DNA of 6,202 bases from JBBQKP01 sp038326995 (GCA_038326995.1 JBBQKP010000204.1:1-6202), one strand, 5' to 3'; shown: positions 1 to 5,690, numbered from the stretch's first letter. Made by a program: numbers and translations. The notes: generated by a model from the letters alone, not told the origin.

Positions 1-88
1 GCTCAGCGGCGAGTTCACAACCGGATCAACCATCGACGTCGCCGCGGACGATGCGAAGCACGATTTCACGTTCAGCGTGAAACGGTAA
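1..88 (+). CDS. clpB: C-terminal end of a ClpB-like AAA+ chaperone (5' truncated by window)
   Basis: An open frame enters the window (first full codon at base 2) and ends at TAA 86-88, giving 28 residues. They begin LSGEFTTGSTIDVAADD and end in FSVKR. This matches the extreme C-terminus of ClpB/Hsp100 proteins, where an LSGE(F/L) motif, a Gly-containing turn and a beta strand of alternating hydrophobics close the small domain of the second AAA+ module. E. coli ClpB ends in a comparable LSGELVPGKVIRLEV stretch. ClpB is a cytoplasmic hexameric disaggregase that works with DnaK to extract proteins from aggregates. Only the tail is visible, so ATPase motifs cannot be checked, and a ClpA/ClpC relative is possible. 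No clear Rho-independent terminator follows the stop. Confidence 0.6.
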   Translation, partial: LSGEFTTGSTIDVAADDAKHDFTFSVKR

Positions 89-190
89 AAGTTTCTTCTG
101 CCGGTTGCTGTTTCGCCGCGGATGATGTTTACGTGCGCGGCTCCTTCAGAGCAGATTTCGTGGTTCGTCGAGCTTCCTCGTGCGAGCTCG

Positions 191-238
191 TGTTTGGTCC
201 CGTGTTGAGTCCCGTGTTTGGTCCCGTGTTTGGTCCCG
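191..238. repeat. Four tandem copies of a 12-bp unit
   Basis: The unit TGTTTGGTCCCG occurs at 191-202, 215-226 and 227-238. A variant, TGTTGAGTCCCG, lies at 203-214. The array ends exactly where the REP-like sequence starts, and the next bases (TGTAGCC) keep the TGT with which each unit begins. A related 14-mer with two mismatches to the variant copy is at 364-377, beyond the inverted repeat. Read on the - strand the units would encode a DQTR-like peptide repeat, but no gene structure supports translation. This is a non-coding minisatellite-like array; its function is unknown. Confidence 0.85.
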
Positions 239-311
239 TGTAGCCGCCAGCTTGCTGGGGCTTGTTGTGCAAATAGCGTTCTTCAAAGCGCCAGCAAGCT
301 GGCGGCTACAC
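238..311. repeat. REP-like inverted doublet with GTAG heads (family 1)
   Basis: Two exact 21-base arms, 238-258 and 291-311, are reverse complements separated by 32 bases. Each arm reads GTAG followed by a small GC-rich palindrome: GTAG at 240-243 with stem 247-251/254-258 on +, and GTAG at 309-306 with stem 304-298/295-289 on -. A GTAG tetranucleotide 5' of a short GC hairpin, in head-to-head pairs, is the architecture of bacterial REP/BIME elements mobilised by RAYT (Y1 HUH) transposases. The inverted repeat is directly visible. REP identity is inferred, because no second copy of this family lies in the window. The position downstream of the clpB-like stop is typical of REPs. Confidence 0.7.
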
Positions 312-630
312 CTTGGAAAGCGGCGCTGAGCAAGAACGGGATTCACATTGCTTTTTGGTGTCTTGTTGTGACCCGTGCTCTTTATCTCGAACGCGCTTCG
401 ACTTCGCGCGTACGTCCCAATGCGCTGGTGCGCGATTGGAACACCTGAGGACGACACGGAGCCCGAACGCTCGGCGGATGGAAAGTGTGATCTCAAATGT
501 GAGCATTTCGAGAGGGGCCAGGTGAGCGCTGACGGCGTAAAGCCATTTCAGATAATTAGTTACACAAGATGACGAAGCAAAACGAGTCGCGGAAATGGGT
601 GGTAAACGGGTGCGAAATGCGGGTGCACAC

Positions 631-670
631 GTGCGAATCGGTGCGAAAGCGCGCAAAAGCGCGCAAATCG
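631..670. repeat. Four imperfect 10-bp direct repeats
   Basis: Consecutive decamers read GTGCGAATCG, GTGCGAAAGC, GCGCAAAAGC and GCGCAAATCG, and a further GTGCGAA lies upstream at 610-616. The period is close to one DNA helical turn, so equivalent bases face the same side of the duplex, a spacing compatible with cooperative protein binding. It lies about 85-120 bases upstream of the start at 753. The repeat is visible; any regulatory role is inference. Confidence 0.5.
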
Positions 671-705
671 GTGACGGGTGGCGGCGACGTGCGGAGTCCA
701 TTGCA

Positions 706-719
706 CAATCGCCCGATTG
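706..719. promoter_or_regulatory. Short palindrome upstream of the DUF1444-like gene
   Basis: CAATCG, two bases (CC), then CGATTG form a perfect dyad 33 bases before the ATG at 753. Its size fits a dimeric-regulator half-site pair, but a 6+2+6 palindrome can arise by chance in this composition and no second copy was seen. Operator function is speculative. Confidence 0.2.
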
Positions 720-752
720 CCCATCGGCGTAGTCCACGGGATGCTGGTGCAC

Positions 753-1277
753 ATGAGCTCTTCAAACGCGACCTCGCCCGATGAACTTTTACTGCCTCTG
801 GTGGTATCGCGAGACGATGCGCGAATCGAAGACCAGACGATCGTGCGAGAGCTCGCGGGGCCAATGGTGGTGGTGTACCAGCAGAGGAAAAAGCTGCTGA
901 GCAAAAACGACGATCTGGGCGAGATCACACTGGGCGACCTGCACGACGAGGCGGCGGCGAATTTCGAACGCGCGACGGGCGAAGTCGAAACCCGGCCCAT
1001 GGGCGGATGCGTCGTGCCCACGCTCGACGGCAAAATCGAAACGAGCCTGCTGCTGAATCCGAGATTCTGCGATCAGGTGAACGATCAGCTGGGCGGGGGC
1101 GAACTGCTGGCGATCGCGGCGTGCCGGGGAGGACTGGTTCTGTGCACGACCCATAGCGGCGGCGAGCAAAATCTCTACGCCATCGCGGGCATCCTGCTGG
1201 AAGAAATGGGCGAAGAAATCGCCCCGGGCGTGATCCTTCGGCGTGTGTCGCGAGATGAATGGCGTGCGGAGGTCTGA
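753..1277 (+). CDS. Hypothetical protein resembling the C-terminal region of DUF1444 (YtpQ-like)
   Basis: This 174-residue soluble protein has no signal peptide and no membrane segment. I chose the ATG at 753 (MSSSNATSPDELLLPLVV). The frame stays open upstream to a GTG at 678 and an ATG at 741, but the extra residues look non-coding and none of the starts has a good Shine-Dalgarno. Residues 58-165 recall DUF1444/YtpQ proteins: a helix with E/DxAxxN near 64-71 (LHDEAAANF), then a 'DGK..TSLLLNP' strand-helix (92-103), 'GGELLAIAA' (114-122), 'GGLVLCTTH' (126-134), a helix at 140-153, and a final strand ending near RRVSRDEW. Known DUF1444 proteins such as B. subtilis YtpQ are longer at the N-terminus (about 270 residues), so this would be a short or divergent member. 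The biochemical function of the family is unknown. The next gene follows 70 bases later on the same strand. I am confident that this is a gene and only moderately confident of the family. Confidence 0.75.
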   Translation: MSSSNATSPDELLLPLVVSRDDARIEDQTIVRELAGPMVVVYQQRKKLLSKNDDLGEITLGDLHDEAAANFERATGEVETRPMGGCVVPTLDGKIETSLLLNPRFCDQVNDQLGGGELLAIAACRGGLVLCTTHSGGEQNLYAIAGILLEEMGEEIAPGVILRRVSRDEWRAEV

Positions 1278-1310
1278 ACCTGAATCAAACCACGCCACGA
1301 CTGCGACGCG

Positions 1311-1338
1311 TTGCTCTGAACCTCATACGCACTACACT
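1311..1338 (+). promoter_or_regulatory. Possible sigma70-type promoter for the DUF1844 gene
   Basis: TTGCTC (1311-1316) and TACACT (1333-1338) are separated by 16 bases and lie in the gap after the DUF1444-like stop. Transcription would begin near 1344-1346, only a few bases before the ATG at 1348, giving a leaderless or nearly leaderless message. No Shine-Dalgarno is visible before that ATG, which fits. The match to the consensus is partial, so this is tentative. Confidence 0.3.
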
Positions 1339-1347
1339 AAGATCAAC

Positions 1348-1758
1348 ATGGCCGACTCACCTTTGATACTCATCGACGACGACTGGAAGAAGCAGGCGCA
1401 GCAGGAAAAAATCAAGCTCGCCGAGGAGGCGAAGGCGCGCGAAGAAGCCGCCAGGCCCGTGGCGCGTTCTTCGGCGGATGATGAATCGCCCGGCCGCCAA
1501 AAGATGCCGCCCGCGACTTTCGACACGCTCATTCAGACGATGCTGGGACAAGCGCTTTCGTATCTTGGCGAATACGGCGACGACGACGGCCGGCCGGTGG
1601 TCAGCCTCGAAGCCGCGAAGCACTACATCGATTCGCTGGGCGTTCTGGAAGTAAAGACCAAGGGCAATCTCACGACCGATGAGGCCGCCCAGCTCGACAT
1701 CGCGCTCTACGAAGGCAGGTCACGCTTCGCGTCGGTGGGCATGCGTTCGGTGGTCTAG
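1348..1758 (+). CDS. DUF1844 domain-containing protein
   Basis: This is a 136-residue cytoplasmic protein of unknown function. The N-terminus carries LIDDDWKKQAQQEK (7-20), matching the Asp-Trp-Lys/Gln motif often seen at the front of DUF1844 proteins. A charged Ala/Glu/Lys helix (to about 36) and a polar linker (37-53) follow. The DUF1844 core runs from about 56 to 128: FDTLIQTMLGQALSYLG (58-74), a short acidic turn, VVSLEAAKHYIDSLGVLE (84-101), the hallmark KTKGNLT (103-109), and a closing helix ending YEGRSRF (121-127). The length is normal for the family. I chose the ATG at 1348 because the family motif begins a few residues later. An upstream ATG at 1243 would overlap the previous gene by 35 bases and add residues unlike the family. 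The gene may be read from its own promoter or with the DUF1444-like gene. Confidence 0.88.
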   Translation: MADSPLILIDDDWKKQAQQEKIKLAEEAKAREEAARPVARSSADDESPGRQKMPPATFDTLIQTMLGQALSYLGEYGDDDGRPVVSLEAAKHYIDSLGVLEVKTKGNLTTDEAAQLDIALYEGRSRFASVGMRSVV

Positions 1759-1935
1759 CTAAGGGGCATCTGGTGCTTCGCCGCACTACAAATTATGGGT
1801 GACTCGGGAATAGATAACGCACAGGTCGGAGACCTGTGCCACCCTTAGAATGTCGGTGGCACCGGTCTCTGACCGGTGTTCTTTCCGTGGACGTTAAAGG
1901 AATAGCGTTTCCTGGAATTAAAGTCTGACAAAGCA
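1759..1935. terminator. Convergent intergenic gap, probable bidirectional termination zone
   Basis: These 177 bases separate the DUF1844 stop (+) from the exporter operon stop (-). The only structured sequence is the pair of hairpins at 1819-1878. Reading +, the second hairpin runs into GTTCTTTCC. Reading -, the first runs into GTTATCTATTC. Neither is a clean U-tract, so intrinsic termination is plausible but weak. No coding sequence was seen. Confidence 0.35.
1819..1878. repeat. REP-like inverted doublet with GTGG heads (family 2)
   Basis: There are two hairpins. The first is GCACAGGTC-GGA-GACCTGTGC (stem 1819-1827/1831-1839), and the second is CACCGGTC-TCT-GACCGGTG (stem 1860-1867/1871-1878). 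Each has GGTGG at its outer foot, on - for the first (1843-1839) and on + for the second (1855-1859). The two units are inverted copies of each other: 1831-1843 and 1855-1867 are reverse complements at 12 of 13 positions. This is a BIME-like pair of REP units of a different sequence family from that at 238-311. It sits between two convergent genes, and the right hairpin is followed by TTCTTTCC, so it may also act as a bidirectional terminator. Mobility by a RAYT transposase is inference. Confidence 0.7.
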
Positions 1936-3744
1936 CTAGCTGCTGTGCATCAAAACCTCTTCACGCTCCTGCGTGAACTGATTGGTGTACAGCTCAAAAT
2001 ATCGGCCGCGTCGGTTGATCAGGTCGTGGTGGTTGCCGCGCTCGACGACCTTCCCCTGATCAATCACGAGGATCACATCCGCGCCGCGAATCGTGCTCAG
2101 GCGGTGTGCGATGACGAAGCTGATTCGCCCCTTCAGCACGCGATCGACGGCTATCTGAATATCGCGCTCTGCCTGCGTGTCCACGCTGCTGGTCGCCTCG
2201 TCCATGATGAAGACCTGCGGGTCGGCGACGACGGCGCGTGCGAGGGCGATGAGCTGTTTCTGCCCGGTGGAAAGCTGGTTACCGCCCTCGCCGACCTTGG
2301 CGTCGAACTTGCCCACGAGCGTGTCGATGAACGTGGTCGCATTCGTCAGACGTGCGGCGGCTTCGATCTGCTGGTCCGTCGCATCGAGCTTGCCGTAGCG
2401 AATGTTCTCGCGAATCGTGCCACTGAAAAGATGGGGCTGCTGCAGGACGATTCCCATTCGCTGCTGAAGCCACAAAAGAGGCAGGCTGGTGTAGTCGATT
2501 CCGTTGACGAGCACCTGCCCGCGCGTGGGCTGATAGAAGCGGGATGCGAGGCTGACGATCGTGCTCTTTCCTCCGCCCGTCGCGCCGACCAGCGCGATGG
2601 TCTGGCCGCTCTTCACGGTGAGGTTAAACGTATGCAACACGATCTGCCCGGGCAGGTATTCGAATTCGACGTCCTTGAATTCGATCGTGTCGATCTTCGC
2701 CTGCGCGGGCTCGAGCACGCTTTCGTCGTCCTGGATCGTCACGGGCTCATCGAGCAGCCCTTGCACGCGCTCGGCAGAGGCCTGTGCGTTTTGAATCATC
2801 GTGAGTGTGTTGGCGAGTTCCTGCGCGGGCCCGGCGAGGAAGCCGGCGTACTGAAGGAACGTGACGAGCTTGCCGAGCGAAACCTCACCCGCAAGCACCA
2901 GCACCCCGCCGCGCCACAGCGCCAGCGCGACGCCGATGGCGCACACACTGGTGACGGCGGGGATGAAGATCGCGTGCAGCATCTGATTTCGAACGGAGGA
3001 GCCGAACATGCGGCCCGTGAGTTCCTGAAATTCCGCGAGATTCTGCCCTTCGCGCACCATCGTCTTTGTCGTGCGAACGCCCGAAATGCCTTCGTTGAAC
3101 GACGCGGTGATGAGGGAATTCGTCTTCTTCATCTGACGGCTGCTGATGAGCAGTTTCAGTTGAAACGATCTGGCAAGCAGCACGAGCAACGGCACGATCG
3201 TCAGCACCAGAAGCGCGAGCCGCCAGTCGAGAATGAACATGGAAATCGAGACGCCGATGATGACCATCGTGCCCCAGACGATGTCGAGCGTTCCCCATGC
3301 GAGCACGCGCGAAAGGGTGTTGCAATCGCTGGTGAGGCGTGCCATGAGCCAGCCGACGGCGCGGCGATCGTAGTAGGCGAGTTGAAGCTTCTGCAGCTTC
3401 GAAAACGCGGCCGTGCGGATGTCGGCGCTGACGTGCGAATTGATCACGCCCGCGAGCATGATGAACGACCAGATGCACACACAAAGCACCACGAACGTGC
3501 CGACATATCCAAGAAGGTACGGCCAGAGCACGAGGGCTTTTCCATCCGGGTTTGGTGTCGTCACAGCGTCGACAATCATGCCGGTGAACAGCGGGATCGC
3601 GACGTCACACCCGACGACCACCGCCGCGGTGATGCACAGGCCGATCGCGCTGCGCTTGTAGGGCAGAATGAAGCGAAAAATTTTCAACCACAGCGCTCGG
3701 TCGAATCGGCCGGTCTTCTGGTCTTCGTCGAGTTCGCTGCTCAT
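1936..3744 (-). CDS. ABC exporter half-transporter, consensus-site Walker B subunit (TMD-NBD)
   Basis: This 602-residue inner-membrane protein has the standard order of a six-helix type IV exporter domain followed by a nucleotide-binding domain. Predicted membrane helices are near 33-55, 74-98, 154-171, 174-192, 258-277 and 288-306. NBD motifs are the A-loop Tyr363, Walker A GATGGGKST (387-395), Q-loop Gln435, X-loop VGEGG (484-488), signature LSTGQ (491-495), Walker B VFIMDE (511-516) with catalytic Glu516, D-loop SSVD (519-522) and switch His547. The signature is non-canonical (Thr for the first Gly), while the Walker B is canonical. Its start overlaps the stop of the preceding exporter gene by four bases (ATGA), implying translational coupling and a heterodimer. 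It resembles the MdlB/BmrD/TM288 type. Such pairs export drugs, lipids or peptides, and the substrate here is unknown. The C-terminus ends about 20 residues past the NBD in a charged tail. Confidence 0.93.
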   Translation of the reverse strand: MSSELDEDQKTGRFDRALWLKIFRFILPYKRSAIGLCITAAVVVGCDVAIPLFTGMIVDAVTTPNPDGKALVLWPYLLGYVGTFVVLCVCIWSFIMLAGVINSHVSADIRTAAFSKLQKLQLAYYDRRAVGWLMARLTSDCNTLSRVLAWGTLDIVWGTMVIIGVSISMFILDWRLALLVLTIVPLLVLLARSFQLKLLISSRQMKKTNSLITASFNEGISGVRTTKTMVREGQNLAEFQELTGRMFGSSVRNQMLHAIFIPAVTSVCAIGVALALWRGGVLVLAGEVSLGKLVTFLQYAGFLAGPAQELANTLTMIQNAQASAERVQGLLDEPVTIQDDESVLEPAQAKIDTIEFKDVEFEYLPGQIVLHTFNLTVKSGQTIALVGATGGGKSTIVSLASRFYQPTRGQVLVNGIDYTSLPLLWLQQRMGIVLQQPHLFSGTIRENIRYGKLDATDQQIEAAARLTNATTFIDTLVGKFDAKVGEGGNQLSTGQKQLIALARAVVADPQVFIMDEATSSVDTQAERDIQIAVDRVLKGRISFVIAHRLSTIRGADVILVIDQGKVVERGNHHDLINRRGRYFELYTNQFTQEREEVLMHSS

Positions 3745-5645
3745 GGCAAGACCGCCAGTTCGGCGGCTGATGAAACGCCCGCGTGCTCTGTTTCACGCTC
3801 GAGATCTTCTTCGAGCTCGCTCTGGATCGACCAGAGTTTTTTGTACATGCCCGGCTCGGCAAGGAGCGATTCATGAGTGCCGCGCTGAACGATTCGGCCG
3901 TGGTCGAAGACGAGGATTTCGTCGGCATGCCTCAGCGTGCTCAGACGATGCGCGATCAGCAACGTGGACTGAGCACCGTCGTTGTGATCGCGGCGAGACC
4001 GAAGCGCCTCGATGATGGAAGCCTCGGTGTGCGTGTCGACCGCACTGAGCGCATCATCGAGCACGAGAATCGGCGCTTCACGCAGGAGCGCTCGCGCGAT
4101 CGCCAGACGTTGTCGCTGCCCGCCCGACAGTGTCACGCCGCGCTCGCCGACCATGGTCTCGTATTGCTTGTCGAAGCGGACGATCGAATCGTGAACGACG
4201 GCCGCCTGTGCGACTTCGATCGCCTCCTGGTCAGTCGCGCTGTGCCTGCCCAGCTTGATGTTTTGATTGACGGTTTTGCTGAACAGGAACGGCTCCTGCA
4301 ATACGGCCGCGACGTTGGCGCGGACACTTTTTCGGCTCACAGTTTGGATGTCCGTTTCGCCCAGCAAAACGCGTCCGGAATCAGGATCAAGAAGCCGAAG
4401 CAAAATCTGCACGACCGTGGATTTTCCCGACCCGCTCGGCCCGAGCAGTGCGACGGTTTTGCCGGGCAAAAGTTCGAAGGAAACGTCCGAAAGTACGTCC
4501 GTCTCGCCGCGACGAATGGAGACGTTTTGGAATGTGAGACGGCCGGTCTGAAGCGCGGGAAGGTCCATGGCGGCCGTGGTTTCGCGAGGCTGCTCAAACA
4601 CTTCGTTGATTCGCCCCGCCGCCACCATCGCCTTGCCGAGCTCGGTCAAAATTCTGCCCATCTGCCTGACGGGCCAGATATAAAGTCCGGCGGCGAACAA
4701 ACACGAAACCATCGTGCCCACGCTGATCGCGCCGCTTTCCACCCGCACCGCGCCCACGATCAGCACCAGCGCCATCTGCAGAAAACACAGCAGATCGCTG
4801 ACCGACCAATACACCGCCATGATCTTGAAGAGCTTCCAGTTGAGCGTGCGGTGAAGCGTGTTGGCGCGGGCAAATCGCTCTTCCTCGAACGCCTGACGCG
4901 CGAACGCGCGAACGACTCGAACGCCTGTGAGATTTTCCTGCAGGGTCGCAGTCATCTGACCCTCGGCCTCGTCGAGCTTCTTAAACGCGCCTTGCACCTT
5001 CCAAAAGAAAATCAGCGCGAACAGAACGATCAGCGGCAAGACCGAAACCGCCACCATCGCCAGAATCGGATCGAGATAAATCAGCACCGGAATAGCCGCC
5101 AGCAGGAGTGTAATCGCGCGGGCGACTTCGACGATCTGATCGGAGTAGAACAGGCGAACGGTGTCGACGTCACTGGTGGCGCGCTGCACGAGGTCGCCCG
5201 TCTGGGCCTTGTCGTGATAGGCACAGGGAAGGTGCTGGAGATGATCGAAGAGCTTGTCGCGCAGGTCCTTGGCGATGCCCTCGGACGCGATGGCGGCATA
5301 TTTCGACTTGAGGTAAATCAAGACGCCCGAAACGACGGTGATGCCCAGTGCCGCCAGTGCCGCGAGGTAGAGATTCGAACGAACGAAGTCCGGTCCGCCC
5401 ATGAGATTCACGACCAGCAGCGAGAGGCGCGATTCCTTCTGCGTGTTCGTTTGTTCAGACAGAATTTGTGCGGACAGGGCGTAATCCAGCGCGGCACCGA
5501 CGATGAGCGGCTGGCCGTAACTCAGCAGCGATCCCGCGACCATCGCGAGCCCGGAGAACAGATAGAGCTTGCGATGGCCCTTGGACAGGGACCACAAGAG
5601 CGCGGCTTTTTTGTCGGAAGGTTTTGCGATGGAAGGCGTGGTCAT
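3741..5645 (-). CDS. ABC exporter half-transporter, degenerate-site Walker B subunit (TMD-NBD)
   Basis: This 634-residue inner-membrane protein has an N-terminal six-helix domain (helices near 28-56, 92-112, 171-190, 192-214, 280-300, 308-326) and a C-terminal ATPase. The first extracytoplasmic segment (about 57-91) is long for this class. Motifs are Walker A GPSGSGKST (402-410), Q-loop Gln450, X-loop GERG (500-503), signature LSGGQ (506-510), Walker B ILVLDD (526-531) with Asp531 in place of the catalytic Glu, D-loop SAVD (534-537) and switch His566. The expected A-loop Tyr is replaced: the aligned residue is Arg379 in VSIRRGETDVL. Asp at this position is typical of the degenerate half of heterodimeric exporters (MdlA, BmrC, TM287). 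The gene lies first in a two-gene operon and ends in an ATGA overlap with its partner. I took the ATG at 5645; no Shine-Dalgarno is visible because a strong hairpin fills the leader. A Glu-rich tail (608-621) extends past the NBD. Confidence 0.93.
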   Translation of the reverse strand: MTTPSIAKPSDKKAALLWSLSKGHRKLYLFSGLAMVAGSLLSYGQPLIVGAALDYALSAQILSEQTNTQKESRLSLLVVNLMGGPDFVRSNLYLAALAALGITVVSGVLIYLKSKYAAIASEGIAKDLRDKLFDHLQHLPCAYHDKAQTGDLVQRATSDVDTVRLFYSDQIVEVARAITLLLAAIPVLIYLDPILAMVAVSVLPLIVLFALIFFWKVQGAFKKLDEAEGQMTATLQENLTGVRVVRAFARQAFEEERFARANTLHRTLNWKLFKIMAVYWSVSDLLCFLQMALVLIVGAVRVESGAISVGTMVSCLFAAGLYIWPVRQMGRILTELGKAMVAAGRINEVFEQPRETTAAMDLPALQTGRLTFQNVSIRRGETDVLSDVSFELLPGKTVALLGPSGSGKSTVVQILLRLLDPDSGRVLLGETDIQTVSRKSVRANVAAVLQEPFLFSKTVNQNIKLGRHSATDQEAIEVAQAAVVHDSIVRFDKQYETMVGERGVTLSGGQRQRLAIARALLREAPILVLDDALSAVDTHTEASIIEALRSRRDHNDGAQSTLLIAHRLSTLRHADEILVFDHGRIVQRGTHESLLAEPGMYKKLWSIQSELEEDLERETEHAGVSSAAELAVLP

Positions 5646-5650
5646 ATGAA

Positions 5651-5678
5651 AGCCGCCCCGAGCTTAGCTGGGGCGGCT
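5651..5678 (-). terminator. Strong GC hairpin between the helical-protein gene and the exporter start
   Basis: Stem AGCCGCCCC (5651-5659) pairs with GGGGCGGCT (5670-5678), and inside it AGC/GCT pair around a TTA loop, with one bulged G at 5660. This gives 12 base pairs with a 3-base loop. Read on the - strand the hairpin is followed by TTTCAT and then the exporter ATG, so only five bases separate the stem from the start codon. It lies 29 bases after the stop of the upstream gene, as a Rho-independent terminator would, although the U-tract is only three bases. It could equally be a 5' leader structure that controls translation of the exporter. Confidence 0.6.
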
Positions 5679-5690
5679 AGGGAACATAAG

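Larger units (their letters stand above)
312..740. other. Gene-poor stretch, no supported coding sequence
   Basis: Together with 89-237, this makes about 660 bases between the clpB-like stop and the next credible start. Short open frames occur in several phases on both strands, but they overlap each other, lack recognisable domains and have compositions expected of chance frames in GC-rich DNA. Base composition is uneven, with an AT-rich patch near 547-570 (TCAGATAATTAGTTACAC) that could hold a promoter. Other contents are a loose inverted repeat (TCGCGC 404-409 with GCGCGA 430-435), the 10-bp-periodic patch at 631-670 and a palindrome at 706-719. I see no tRNA or rRNA. A small RNA or a decayed gene cannot be excluded. 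Confidence 0.6.

Noticed and set aside
169..190. Inverted repeat CGAGCT...AGCTCG as a terminator for the clpB-like gene
   Set aside because: Six-base arms with a 10-base loop and no following T-run, about 80 bases past the stop. Likely chance in GC-rich sequence.
191..311. CRISPR-like array
   Set aside because: The repeats are 12 bp and directly adjacent with no unique spacers, and no cas genes are near.
404..435. Inverted repeat TCGCGC/GCGCGA as a small RNA stem
   Set aside because: Short arms of simple composition with a 20-base loop and no extension of pairing. Not enough to call an RNA.
146..496. A - strand open frame with a DQTR-like peptide repeat
   Set aside because: The peptide repeat is only the reading of the 12-bp tandem array. 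The rest of the frame crosses the inverted REP-like repeat and shows no family likeness.
678..752. GTG start at 678 or ATG at 741 for the DUF1444-like gene
   Set aside because: The added residues (ATCGVHCTIARLPIG) look like translated non-coding DNA and no ribosome binding site supports them. ATG 741 cannot be formally excluded.
789..1298. A 169-codon - strand frame antisense to the DUF1444-like gene
   Set aside because: It is the complement of a better-supported gene; its Gln/Arg/His-rich product matches nothing I recognise.
1243..1347. Upstream ATG extending the DUF1844 gene
   Set aside because: The extension overlaps the previous gene by 35 bases and adds residues unlike the conserved DUF1844 N-terminus, which begins just after the ATG at 1348.
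1945..3876. A 643-codon open frame on the + strand, antisense to the exporter genes
   Set aside because: It lies exactly opposite the well-supported second exporter subunit and the end of the first. Its product is very rich in Arg, His, Asp and Glu with no domain, as expected of the antisense frame of a GC-rich gene.
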